DNA from: Mesorhizobium escarrei
GTDB taxonomy: Bacteria; Pseudomonadota; Alphaproteobacteria; Rhizobiales; Rhizobiaceae
Direction of reading: 5' to 3'
Assembly: GCF_935825525.1 (NCBI RefSeq)
Contig: NZ_CAKXZT010000142.1
Span: 6,641-62,731, forward strand
Length of the DNA: 56,091 nucleotides
A program made the position numbers and the translations under genes. This document shows positions 34,646 to 43,314 of the stretch, one piece after another. How positions within the stretch are numbered: the stretch's first letter is position 1; every line of letters begins with the position of its first letter. The notes under the pieces were generated by a model that worked only from the letters and a program-made list of their open reading frames with translations, ran no database searches and had not been told where the DNA came from.

Positions 34646-35421
34646 ATGCGCGAATATGAGATTGCCGCCATTCCTGCCGATGGGATCGGCCCAGAGGTCA
34701 TTGCCGCCGGTCTCCAGGCGCTTGAGGCGCTGCAGCAGCGCTGCGGCGACTTCAAGCTGCGCGTCCAGCACTTCGACTGGGGCTCAGACTACTACAGGGC
34801 CTATGGTCGGATGATGCCCGAAGATGGGGTGGCGCAACTGAAGCGCTTCGACGCTATCTTCTTCGGCGCGGTAGGCGCTCCCGAAGTGCCCGACGATATC
34901 ACGCTCTGGGGCCTCCGGCTGCCGATTTGCCAAGGCTTTGATCAATATGCGAACGTGCGGCCGACCAGGATATTGCCCGGTATTGTTTCGCCGCTGGCGG
35001 GCGTTGTTGGTCGATGCTATGACGATGCGAATGACGTTGAAACCTCGGAGCCTCGATACGATCGTCGCCACCAATCTTCACGCCGACATATTGTCGGACC
35101 TTGCAGGCGCGCTCGCGGGCAGTCTCGGCATTGCACCGACCGCCAACATTGACCCCGAGCGGCGCTATCCCTCGATGTTCGAGCCAATTCACGGCTCGGC
35201 ATTCGACATCGCCGGCAAGGGTATTGCCAACCCGGTCGCCACCTTCTGGACCGCTGCCCAGATGCTCGAACATCTGGGCAGAGCGCGGCCGCCATCCGGT
35301 TGATGAGCGCTGTGGAATCGGTGACGAGTGAAGGCGTGCTGACGCCGGACGTCGGAGGGACAGCGACCACGCGGGAGGTGACGGACGCCGTCTGCCGGAC
35401 GATCCGCGGTTCGAACGTGTG
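34646..35421 (+). pseudogene. ttuC: Tartrate/D-malate dehydrogenase copy with internal deletion
   Basis: Starts well as IAAIPADGIGPEVIAAGLQA, then DWGSDYYRAYGRMMPEDG, LKRFDAIFFGAVGAPEVPDD and NVRPTRILPG. Near 35000 it jumps, in another frame, to LVDAMTMRMTLKPRSLDTIV and SMFEPIHGSAFDIAGKGIAN. About 110-120 codons of the middle are missing relative to the intact copy at 40793-41836, including the REN-containing block. A further shift near 35280 precedes the last piece, which ends VTDAVCRTIRGSNV and TGA at 35419-35421. The product would lack most of the NAD and substrate site. Confidence 0.8.
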
Positions 35422-35432
35422 ACAGGTTTGCA

Positions 35433-35909
35433 ATGAAGCTCGACAAGATCGACATCAAGATCTTATCCCAACTGCAAAAGAACGGGCGGGTCACGAATGT
35501 CGAGCTTGCCGACCTGGTCAACCTTTCGCCGAGCCCTTGCCTGATGCGGGTGAAGAAGCTTCAGGCGGAAGGCTTCATCACCGGCTATTCCGCCCAGATC
35601 GATGTGTCCAAGCTCGGGCAGACTCTAACGATCTTCACCGAAGTCACGCTCAAGCACCATCAACAGAACGACTTCGCGAGATTTCTCACCGCAATTCAGA
35701 AAGTGGATTCTGTCATCGAATGCCATCTGGTTTCAGGCGGTTACGACTATCTTGTGAAGTTTGTCACAGCCGGCATCAGCGAGTACCAGACGATCATGGA
35801 GCGCATGATCGAATTGGATATCGGAATCGACAAATATTTCAGCTTCGTCGTGCTGAAGTCACCGATCGTCAAATCTCACCTGCCGCTCGACGCCATATTC
35901 GACAGATGA
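35433..35909 (+). CDS. Lrp/AsnC-family transcription regulator
   Basis: 158 residues. N-terminal winged HTH (LDKIDIKILSQLQKNGRVTN; VELADLVNLSPSPCLMRVKK) and C-terminal RAM/AsnC ligand domain (IQKVDSVIECHLVSGGYDYL; LKSPIVKSHLP). Such proteins form octamers and respond to amino acids. Start ATG 35433 follows the pseudogene end by 11 bases (upstream GACAGG). It is the only regulator in the catabolic region, so it is the natural candidate to control the importer, aminotransferase and GNAT operons in response to the substrate amino acid. Confidence 0.9.
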   Translation: MKLDKIDIKILSQLQKNGRVTNVELADLVNLSPSPCLMRVKKLQAEGFITGYSAQIDVSKLGQTLTIFTEVTLKHHQQNDFARFLTAIQKVDSVIECHLVSGGYDYLVKFVTAGISEYQTIMERMIELDIGIDKYFSFVVLKSPIVKSHLPLDAIFDR

Positions 35910-35949
35910 GGAAGAGGATGCCCCGCGCATGCGACGGCAGTCTGTACGA

Positions 35950-37326
35950 TCATCTTTTCATCGACGCCCGCACGTCCTTGTCTTCGAGGGTTTGATCCAG
36001 CGTCATCCGCGTGCGTTCGAGGATTCCATCAATATCGTCCTCTGTGCAGCAGAGCGGCGGCGCATAGCCGAGGATGCCGCTGTTGAAGGCGCGGACGACA
36101 AGGCCGTTCGCCCACGCGCGCTCGAAGATGCGGCGTCCCGGATCGGCCGCCGCCGGCAGCGGCGTCTTGCGCTCCTTGTCGGTGACCAACTCGATTGCTG
36201 CCAGCATGCCGCGACCGCGAATGTCGCCAACCAGCGGGTGGTCGGCGAGCGAGCGAAGGCCCTCCATCAAGCGCTTGCCCGCCTTGCGCCCGTTCTCGAG
36301 CAAGCTGTCTCCGTAGAGACGCAGGCATTCGAGCCCGACCGCCGCGCTCACGGGATGAGCCGAATAGGTATAGCCATGACCGACAGCCGCTTTGCCGGCT
36401 CCGTCCGCGATCGTATTGTACACGCGGTCCGAGATGAAGACGGCGCCCATCGGCACGTAGCCCGAGGTCAGTCCCTTCGCCGTGGTCATGAAATCCGGCA
36501 CGACCTCGTCTTCCTCACAGGCGAAGAGCGGGCCGGTACGGCCAAAGGCAGTGATGACTTCGTCGGCAACGAACAGAATGTCGTGTTCCTTGCACACGGC
36601 GTGCAGGGCCTTCAGCCAACCTGTCGGTGGAACGAGGACACCGCCCGAACCCTGGATGGGTTCGGCGTAGAAGGCCGCAACACGGCCCGCGCCGAGTTCC
36701 GCGATTTTGGCCCGCAGGGCCGCGACCGATGCATCGATGATCGCCTGCGGGTCGGAACCGACCGGATTGCGATAGGCGTAATGCGAGGGAATCTTGTGCT
36801 GCCAGTCGTAAGGCACGCCGAAGCCGGCATGGAAGGCCGGGATCGCGGTCAGACCGGACCCTGCCGTCGAAGAACCATGGTAGCCATGCTCGACCGAGAT
36901 GAACTGGTCCTTCTGCGGCATGCCCTTGGCATGGTAGTAATAGCGAATGAAGCGGATCGTGCTGTCGATTGCGTCGGAGCCGCCAAGCGTGAAATAGACA
37001 TGGTTCAAATCGCCGGGCGCCAGCTCGGCAAGCCTGGCAGCAAGGCGAATGGCAGGCTCGGATCCCAGCCCGAAATATCCCGTCGCATAGGGAAGCTCTC
37101 TTAGCTGCTTTGCGGCTGCTTCAACGACACTTTCCTGGCCGTAGCCGACGTTCACACACCATAGACCGGCGAATCCGTCCAGCAGGGTTTTCCCGCTTGC
37201 ATCGGTGACCGTTGCGCCCTTGGCGGATTTGAGCACCCGCACGCCCGTCTCCTCGTGACTCCGATAGCATGAAAACGGGTGAACCAGATGTGCGCGATCG
37301 AGTTCGATCAGTGAGTTTGCCAGCAT
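35950..37326 (-). CDS. Class III (omega) aminotransferase
   Basis: 458 residues. PLP Lys284 in TTAKGLTSGYVPMGA, Asp255 in FVADEVITAFGRTG, phosphate-binding GGSDAIDST, and LDGFAGLWCVNVGYG near the start. Aspartate-aminotransferase fold type I, class III: moves amino groups from omega-amino acids or amines to pyruvate or 2-oxoglutarate. Start 37326 is 13 bases after the GNAT stop, so the two are one operon. It would give a semialdehyde or oxo acid suitable for the GabD-like enzyme at 39295. Confidence 0.88.
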   Translation of the reverse strand: MLANSLIELDRAHLVHPFSCYRSHEETGVRVLKSAKGATVTDASGKTLLDGFAGLWCVNVGYGQESVVEAAAKQLRELPYATGYFGLGSEPAIRLAARLAELAPGDLNHVYFTLGGSDAIDSTIRFIRYYYHAKGMPQKDQFISVEHGYHGSSTAGSGLTAIPAFHAGFGVPYDWQHKIPSHYAYRNPVGSDPQAIIDASVAALRAKIAELGAGRVAAFYAEPIQGSGGVLVPPTGWLKALHAVCKEHDILFVADEVITAFGRTGPLFACEEDEVVPDFMTTAKGLTSGYVPMGAVFISDRVYNTIADGAGKAAVGHGYTYSAHPVSAAVGLECLRLYGDSLLENGRKAGKRLMEGLRSLADHPLVGDIRGRGMLAAIELVTDKERKTPLPAAADPGRRIFERAWANGLVVRAFNSGILGYAPPLCCTEDDIDGILERTRMTLDQTLEDKDVRASMKR

Positions 37327-37339
37327 TTCTTCCTCCGAT

Positions 37340-38182
37340 TCAACCGAGTGCCTGACTAACGAGAGCATAAGTGCGGTGATGCGCGGGCTTGCTTTCTTTG
37401 TGCGTAGCCATGGAGCGTCGCATCGTGATCCCACCGCCGACGTGCGCGAGACCGCGCCCGGCGAGCCATTCAGCAAGATCCGTTGAAACGTCGGTATCGA
37501 CACGGACGAACTTGCCCTGATGATGGGCAAGCAGAAAGTCGATCAGGGCTTTGGCCTCGGCACCGTTTCTCGCCACCACTGGCCCGATGACCAGCCCCCG
37601 GCCGAATGGCCGGATGGCGGAAAAGGCCTGGGTATCGCCTTCATCGCGAATGACAGCGAACTTCGCGCGCTCGAAAAGCCGCTTCATCAGCGCCGAACGG
37701 TCATGGCCAAATGCCTCGCGATCCAGCACCTCGAGGCGGGCAAGATCGCCGATCCCTGCCCAGGATACACGGGCCGGCGCGGAAACAGGCAATGCCTCGC
37801 CCTGATGCTGCACGATCTCGCCAGTCGTGACGAAGCCCAGCTTCTCATAGAGCGGCAGGCCTTCCCGCGTCGCCGTCAGGCAACAGGTGCGCTCACCCGC
37901 CTTGGCAAGCGCCTCTTCCATCATCTTTCGGCCGAGCCCGCGGCCGCGCATCGCCGCATCGACGATCACCATGTTGATGGCGGCGGCATCGTCGCCATAG
38001 GGGGTCATCATGATGGTCGCCACCACGCGTTCTTCTTCCAGAGCGACGATCCCTCGGCTGACCGACTGGGCCAGTTCCCAATCCTCGCGGCGATGCGGCC
38101 ATTTAACCTGGCGAGACAACGCGACAGCGCCTTCCAGGTGCCCCGGTGTCATCTCTTCAAGGATGATCTGTTGTGTGGTCAT
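37340..38182 (-). CDS. Double-GNAT acetyltransferase, paralogue 2
   Basis: 280 residues. Same two-half layout as 23707-24573: VKWPHRREDWELAQSVSRG, NMVIVDAAMRGRGLGRKMME (acetyl-CoA loop), LPLYEKLGFVTTGEIVQHQG and, in the second half, AIRPFGRGLVIGPVVARNGA. It begins the operon that ends with the class III aminotransferase, and is divergent from HAD hydrolase 2. The repeated GNAT plus dehydrogenase plus HAD grouping points to one pathway logic used twice. Confidence 0.82.
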   Translation of the reverse strand: MTTQQIILEEMTPGHLEGAVALSRQVKWPHRREDWELAQSVSRGIVALEEERVVATIMMTPYGDDAAAINMVIVDAAMRGRGLGRKMMEEALAKAGERTCCLTATREGLPLYEKLGFVTTGEIVQHQGEALPVSAPARVSWAGIGDLARLEVLDREAFGHDRSALMKRLFERAKFAVIRDEGDTQAFSAIRPFGRGLVIGPVVARNGAEAKALIDFLLAHHQGKFVRVDTDVSTDLAEWLAGRGLAHVGGGITMRRSMATHKESKPAHHRTYALVSQALG

Positions 38183-38503
38183 GATGAATTTCCGGCCTTC
38201 GTCTTCAGGTGCTAACGGTAGACCACCAAAGACAGCAGTTCCTTCCGACCGGCAGCTAAGCGCGACGCGTTTTCACTATCATTCGCCGCTCGTGCCGCAT
38301 CTTCTGCCGAAGCATGGCCGACAGGCCGTGCCGCTCCCAACGCTCGAAAGAACACCTGGCGCAACTCTCTGCCAAACCGGCGATGCAATACGAAACGATC
38401 TGCTTCAGGTCGCGGCGAATGCGGCCGTTAGTCTTCCGGATCGACGACTATGGTGATTGTGGTACAGGCACGCTGTGCCGAGAAAACCAGGAGAATTGTC
38501 GCC
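38183..38503. promoter_or_regulatory. Divergent intergenic region, no gene seen
   Basis: 321 bases between GNAT paralogue 2 (minus) and HAD hydrolase 2 (plus). No gene, hairpin or recognised operator. Confidence 0.4.
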
Positions 38504-39193
38504 ATGTCGACGTTCAGACCGAAATACATCACCTTCGACTGCTACGGCACGCTCACCAATTTCGATATGGCCGGCGCGGCGCGGCGCGTCTACTGCGAGC
38601 GCCTCTCCCCAGAGGCAATGGCCAGCTTCGTGGAGGCTTTTAGGGGCTATCGCCTTGACGAGGTGCTGGGGCCATGGAAACCCTTCCTCGAGGTGGTGCA
38701 GAATTCCATCGAACGCAGCTGCAAGCGCACCGGTATCCAGTTCAAACCCGAAGATGCCCAATTGATCTATGACGAAGTGCCGACCTGGGGTCCGCACCCC
38801 GACGTCCCGGCTGGCCTGTCCAGAGTGGCCAAGGAAATCCCTCTGGTGATCCTGTCCAACTCCATGAACAGCCTGATCATGTCGAATGTGGAAAAGCTCG
38901 GCGCGCCCTTTCACACAGTCATCACCGCCGAAGAGGTTGGCGCCTATAAGCCGCGGATGAGGGGCTTTGAATACATGCTCGACAAGCTCGGCTGCGGCCC
39001 GGAGGACATCACTCATGTTTCGTCCTCCTTCCGCTACGATTTGATGACCGCCTACGATCTCGGCATCAAGAGCAAGGTCTGGGTGAACCGCGGCCACGAG
39101 CCTGCAAACCCCTTCTACGAATATACCGAGATCAAGGATACCGGCGGGCTGGCCGCCGCGGTCGGCCTGGAGCCCGTTCGGGAAGTTGTTTGA
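38504..39193 (+). CDS. HAD type II hydrolase, paralogue 2
   Basis: 229 residues; nucleophile Asp12 in ITFDCYGTLTNFD, SNSMNS motif II, GAYKPR Lys and HVSSSFRYDL. Shares long identical blocks with the 18762-19430 product. ATG 38504 follows AGGAGAATT; a frame to 38450 adds residues the paralogue lacks. A perfect hairpin terminator follows at 39233-39259. Substrate unknown. Confidence 0.82.
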   Translation: MSTFRPKYITFDCYGTLTNFDMAGAARRVYCERLSPEAMASFVEAFRGYRLDEVLGPWKPFLEVVQNSIERSCKRTGIQFKPEDAQLIYDEVPTWGPHPDVPAGLSRVAKEIPLVILSNSMNSLIMSNVEKLGAPFHTVITAEEVGAYKPRMRGFEYMLDKLGCGPEDITHVSSSFRYDLMTAYDLGIKSKVWVNRGHEPANPFYEYTEIKDTGGLAAAVGLEPVREVV

Positions 39194-39232
39194 GGCTGCC
39201 CGGCCATCGCGGCATCCGAAGTATCCAAATGA

Positions 39233-39259
39233 GAAAGGGGCGGTTCGACCGCCCCTTTC
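39233..39259. terminator. Bidirectional hairpin terminator
   Basis: Perfect 12-base arms (GAAAGGGGCGGT / ACCGCCCCTTTC) around a three-base loop, between the convergent HAD and GabD-like genes. The A-rich left and T-rich right arm ends let it serve both strands. Confidence 0.8.
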
Positions 39260-39294
39260 TGATTCTGGTGCCGCTGTTGCGACTCCGGCAAAGC

Positions 39295-40773
39295 CTACTG
39301 GTTCAACCCGCCGACGTGGAGCGTCTTGACCTCGAGATATTCTTCGATGCCGAGCTGCGATCCTTCGCGCCCTAGCCCCGACTGCTTGACACCGCCGAAT
39401 GGAGCGACCTCAGTCGAGATCAGGCCGGTATTGAGCCCGACCATACCGAACTCCAGCGCCTCGGCAACACGCCATGACCGCTTGAGGTTATCGGTGTAGA
39501 AGTAGGCGGCAAGGCCGAACGGCGTACCGTTCGCGATCGTGATGGCCTCTTCCTCCGTCTCGAAGCGAAAAAGCGGCGCCACCGGACCGAAGGTCTCTTC
39601 CGATGCCAGGAGCATGTCGGTAGTAGCCTCCCCCAGGACGACGGGCTGTGCATATTGCCTGCCGTCGGGCACTGCCTCGCATTGGGCGAGGATCTGCGCG
39701 CCTTTCGTCTTCGCATCCGCGATGTGACGCTCGATCTTGTCGATCGCGGCCGCGTTGATCATCGGGCCGATCTCAGTGCCCTCGTCGGTCCCTGCGCCAA
39801 CCTTCATCCGCGTGACGCGCTGGCTCAGCTTTTCGGCGAAAGCGTCGTAAACGCCTTCCTGCACGAGAATCCGGTTCGCGCAAACGCAGGTTTGACCGCC
39901 ATTGCGGAACTTGGATACGATCACCCCTTCAACTGCGTTATCCAGATCGGCGTCGTCAAAGACAATAAAGGGGGCGTTGCCGCCGAGTTCCAGGCTCAGC
40001 CGCTTAATGCTATCGGCCGCGCCACGCATGAGCAGCGCGCCGACGCGGGTCGAACCGGTGAACGAGATCTTGCGCACCGTTTCATTGGCCATCAGCTCTT
40101 TGCCGATCTCTCCTGGCATGCCGGTCACGATGTTGATAACGCCTGCCGGGATGCCCGCCCGCTCCGCCAGGACGCCGAGCGCGAGCGCCGAAAACGGTGT
40201 GAACTCAGACGGCTTGATCACCACCGTGCAGCCGGCGGCAAGGGCGGGCGCCACCTTGCGCGTGACCATAGCATTGGGGAAATTCCACGGCGTGATGATG
40301 GCACAGACGCCGACTGCTTCCTTGAGAACCAGAATGCGGCGATCGGCGGTGGGTGACGGAATGGTCGAGCCACCGATCCGGCGCGCCTCTTCGGCAAACC
40401 ATTTCACGAAAGATGCGCCGTAGCGGATTTCCGCCGACGCCTCGGCAAGCGGCTTACCCTGTTCCAGCGTCAGCAGAAGCGCCAAATCCTGTTCGTGCTG
40501 GCGAATGAGGTCGTGCCAGCGCTCCAGCAGTCCGGCACGCTCGGCATGGGTCTTCTTCTTCCAGCTTTTGAACGCCTCGGCCGCAGCAGCGATCGCGGCC
40601 CTGGTGTCGTCGCCGCCCATATCGGGAACGCTGCCAAGGACGGCCAGGGTGGCAGGATTGGTGACATCGACGACGGCCTTTGTATCCGCTTCCCGCCACA
40701 CACCGCCAATCAACGCCTGCTGGCGGAACAGGTCCGCATCGTCAAATGTGCCAATCTTCGTTATCGCATTCAT
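39295..40773 (-). CDS. gabD: Succinate-semialdehyde dehydrogenase-like ALDH
   Basis: 492 residues. Catalytic Cys296 (GGQTCVCANR), base Glu262 (LELGGNAP), Asn164 (TPWNFPNAM), GSTRVG cofactor site and TLEQGKPLAEA. The NGGQTCVCANR block is typical of GabD-type succinate/glutarate-semialdehyde dehydrogenases rather than betaine-aldehyde enzymes. It oxidises a semialdehyde to a dicarboxylate with NAD(P). It lies 19 bases after the tartrate/D-malate dehydrogenase gene and fits downstream of the class III aminotransferase. Confidence 0.85.
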   Translation of the reverse strand: MNAITKIGTFDDADLFRQQALIGGVWREADTKAVVDVTNPATLAVLGSVPDMGGDDTRAAIAAAAEAFKSWKKKTHAERAGLLERWHDLIRQHEQDLALLLTLEQGKPLAEASAEIRYGASFVKWFAEEARRIGGSTIPSPTADRRILVLKEAVGVCAIITPWNFPNAMVTRKVAPALAAGCTVVIKPSEFTPFSALALGVLAERAGIPAGVINIVTGMPGEIGKELMANETVRKISFTGSTRVGALLMRGAADSIKRLSLELGGNAPFIVFDDADLDNAVEGVIVSKFRNGGQTCVCANRILVQEGVYDAFAEKLSQRVTRMKVGAGTDEGTEIGPMINAAAIDKIERHIADAKTKGAQILAQCEAVPDGRQYAQPVVLGEATTDMLLASEETFGPVAPLFRFETEEEAITIANGTPFGLAAYFYTDNLKRSWRVAEALEFGMVGLNTGLISTEVAPFGGVKQSGLGREGSQLGIEEYLEVKTLHVGGLNQ

Positions 40774-40792
40774 GGTCTTTTCCTCTGCCCTT

Positions 40793-41836
40793 TCAGCTCA
40801 ATGCCGCAAGCACGGCTTGCGTGATTGTTTCAGTCCGGTCCTTGCCCGCGATCGGGCCTATGCCCTGCGAGGTTACGGACTCGATCGCCGACATCACTTC
40901 TGCCGCAGCATGCCCCTCGCCCAGATGCTCGAGCATCATCGCACCCGACCAGATCGCGGCGATCGGATTGGCGACACCGAGATGCGCGATGTCGGGCGCC
41001 GAACCGTGGACCGGCTCGAACATGGAAGGCGCGCTGCGATCGGGATTGATGTTGGCAGAGGCGGCGTAACCCAGCCCGCCCTGAATGGCCGCTCCAATAT
41101 CCGTGAGGATGTCGCCAAACAGGTTCGAGGCGACGATTACGTCGAGGCTTTCAGGCGCCAGCACCATGCGGGCAGCCATGGCGTCGATGTGGTAGTGCGA
41201 GACCTCGACGTCGGCATAGTCCTTCGCCACCTCGCGGGTGACCTCATCCCAGAAAACCATCGAATGTTTCTGCGCGTTGGATTTGGTGACGGATGCGAGC
41301 TTCTTGCGACGCCCCCGCGCCTGTTCGAAGCCGAACCGCATGATCCGTTCGACACCCGCGCGCGTGAAGATTGATGTCTCAATCGCGACCTCATTGGCTG
41401 TGCCGGAATGAACGCGCCCGCCGGCGCCGGAATATTCGCCTTCCGTGTTCTCGCGGATGCACAGGATGTCGAACCCATCGGAGCGGAGGGGTCCCTGAAC
41501 GCCCGGCAACAGCCGGTGCGGCCGTATGTTGGCGTACTGCGTAAACCCTTTCCGGATCGGCAGGAGCAGTCCGTGAAGCGATACTGAGTCGGGCACTTCC
41601 GCGGGCCAGCCGACAGCGCCGAGATAGATCGCATCGAATTTTCGAAGCGTCTCGATGCCGTCTGGCGGCATCATTGCGCCGGTTTCGAGGTAGTAGGCGC
41701 ACGACCATGGGAAGCGTGTGCCATCAAGGGCGAAACCGCCCCGTTTTGCCGCGGCCTGCATCACCTGCCATGCCGCCCCGGTCACGTCCTTGCCGATGCC
41801 GTCGCCGGGGATGAGCGCTATGTTGTAGGTCTTCAT
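40793..41836 (-). CDS. ttuC: Tartrate / D-malate dehydrogenase (isopropylmalate-DH family)
   Basis: 347 residues. Beta-decarboxylating dehydrogenase with IALIPGDGIGKDV, LRKFDAIYLGAVGWP, YANIRPHRLLPG, the RENTEGEYSG block, catalytic Lys in SVTKSNAQKHSM, MAARMVLAPESLDVIVASNL and SMFEPVHGSAPDIAHLGVAN. It oxidises tartrate, D-malate or a similar 2-hydroxy-dicarboxylate with NAD. It heads the operon with the GabD-like gene. The decayed copy at 34646-35421 shows that the enzyme was once present twice. The exact substrate within the family is not resolved. Confidence 0.87.
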   Translation of the reverse strand: MKTYNIALIPGDGIGKDVTGAAWQVMQAAAKRGGFALDGTRFPWSCAYYLETGAMMPPDGIETLRKFDAIYLGAVGWPAEVPDSVSLHGLLLPIRKGFTQYANIRPHRLLPGVQGPLRSDGFDILCIRENTEGEYSGAGGRVHSGTANEVAIETSIFTRAGVERIMRFGFEQARGRRKKLASVTKSNAQKHSMVFWDEVTREVAKDYADVEVSHYHIDAMAARMVLAPESLDVIVASNLFGDILTDIGAAIQGGLGYAASANINPDRSAPSMFEPVHGSAPDIAHLGVANPIAAIWSGAMMLEHLGEGHAAAEVMSAIESVTSQGIGPIAGKDRTETITQAVLAALS

Positions 41837-42003
41837 TGATCGAGGTCCTCATTCGCACTAGCGGAACAATAGTGGACGGCGCGCCGCATTTTTCATCGAG
41901 GATGAACCGCCCGACGGTGTTGAATCGCGTCAGGCGGGACTTGGAAAGTCGATTGTTCTGGAACCGCCGCGCGCGCTATTCGGCCGGACCTTGAGCACTG
42001 AGC

Positions 42004-42360
42004 TCAGTCATAAACGCAGACGTAGATCTTGCGCACGGTCTCGATCGTGCGCCAGACGCCGACGAAACCGGGCTTCATCACGAAACTGTCGCCGGCGCGA
42101 TAGGTCTTGGTCTCGCCGCCCTTCTCCTCGATTTCGATCACACCTGAAATGATGTGGCAGAACTCGTAGGTGGTGCCCTTGATCGAATGCGTCTCGCCGG
42201 GGGTCGCCTCCCAGACGCCGGTCAGAACCTTCTCACCTTTCGAGGCATCCTGGGCCCAGGTCTTGAAGGATGGAGTGCCGGAAATGAGCCGCTCCGGCAG
42301 CGGCAATGCCTCCTTCGGCGTGAAGGCGGGATTTGTGTCGATCGTGGTCAGCAGTGACAT
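42004..42360 (-). CDS. Small cupin protein
   Basis: 118 residues, single cupin barrel (TPGETHSIKGTTYEFCHIIS; YRAGDSFVMKPGFVGVWRTI). The motif resembles the EutQ/DUF861 group. One His/Glu of the usual metal set seems present (HSIK, YEFCH), so metal binding is possible. Start 42360 because residues upstream are low-complexity. It follows the hydroxyacid dehydrogenase by 14 bases in the same operon. In such operons these cupins are of unknown, perhaps isomerase or sensor, role. Confidence 0.78.
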   Translation of the reverse strand: MSLLTTIDTNPAFTPKEALPLPERLISGTPSFKTWAQDASKGEKVLTGVWEATPGETHSIKGTTYEFCHIISGVIEIEEKGGETKTYRAGDSFVMKPGFVGVWRTIETVRKIYVCVYD

Positions 42361-42374
42361 GTGAGTTTTCCTGG

Positions 42375-43298
42375 TTAGTAGCCGAGTGTCCGATCGACGA
42401 GGCCGATCAGAGCCTTCCCGGCGCGGTGGCGCCGGATATTGTCGACGGCGGATTGCGCCGCCGTATGCGGTTGCGTCACCGAGGCGATGTGCGGCGTTAT
42501 CATGACCTTCGGATGCGACCACAGTGGGCGGTCCTCCGGGAGCGGTTCTGGATCAGTGACATCAAGCATCGCCGCAGATACGTGACCGGTGTCGAGCGCG
42601 TCGATCAGCGCGGCCTGGTCGAGTTGCGGACCCCTGCCGACATGCAGCAGCCGCGCCCCGGCTGGTAGCAAGGAGAAGAGTTTTGCATCGAGAATGCCGC
42701 TGGTTTCCGGCGTCAGCGGCAGCAGGCAGACGAGAATGTCCGTCTGCTTCAGAAAGCGGGGCAACTGATCGGCGCCGTGAAAACAGGCGACGCCCTCTAT
42801 CCGCTTTTCGCTGCGGCTCCACCCGGCAAGCGGAAACTGGAAGGGCTTCAGGCGCTCGATTGCCGCCTGCGCCAGCATGCCAAGACCAAGAAAACCGACC
42901 CGGCGCTCGGCCGCCTGTCGAGCGGCAATCGGTTGCCAGAGGCACCTTTTCTGCTGCTCGAAATAGGCGGGCATCTCCCGGTGGAGCGCCAACACGCCAA
43001 GCGCGACGTATTCCTGCATCATGCGTATGATGCCATCCTCGACCATGCGCACAAGCTTCACATGGCTTGGCACCACGTCCTGTTTGAACTGGTCGACGCC
43101 GGCTCCGATCGAAAACAGCATTTCCAGATTGCGGTAGCGCGAGATGTCGTCCGGCACCGTCCAGGTGATGAGGTAGCGCACCTTGTCCGGCTCCAACGCC
43201 TCGCCGGAATGGAAGAATTCCAGATCCGGGAGCTCGCGCGCAAAAATCTCGCGGAACACCGCAGCACGCGCCGCATCGGAATTGAAAAGAAATGCCAT
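42375..43298 (-). CDS. ghrA: Glyoxylate/hydroxypyruvate reductase-like D-2-hydroxyacid dehydrogenase
   Basis: 307 residues. GhrA-type: short N-terminal substrate domain, NAD(P) motif VGFLGLGMLAQAAIERLKPF, Arg in HVGRGPQLDQAALIDAL, Glu in EPLPEDRPLWSHPKV and catalytic His in ITPHIASV. It reduces glyoxylate, hydroxypyruvate or a related 2-oxo acid. In this setting it could take the oxo acid produced by the FAD oxidases or the PLP lyase. Followed by the cupin, preceded 16 bases earlier by the deacetylase-like gene. Confidence 0.85.
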   Translation of the reverse strand: MAFLFNSDAARAAVFREIFARELPDLEFFHSGEALEPDKVRYLITWTVPDDISRYRNLEMLFSIGAGVDQFKQDVVPSHVKLVRMVEDGIIRMMQEYVALGVLALHREMPAYFEQQKRCLWQPIAARQAAERRVGFLGLGMLAQAAIERLKPFQFPLAGWSRSEKRIEGVACFHGADQLPRFLKQTDILVCLLPLTPETSGILDAKLFSLLPAGARLLHVGRGPQLDQAALIDALDTGHVSAAMLDVTDPEPLPEDRPLWSHPKVMITPHIASVTQPHTAAQSAVDNIRRHRAGKALIGLVDRTLGY

Positions 43299-43314
43299 GG
43301 AACCCGCCCCTTCC

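Noticed and set aside
35929..37104. 391-codon plus-strand frame following the Lrp gene
   Set aside because: Lies wholly opposite the aminotransferase; composition is that of a shadow frame.
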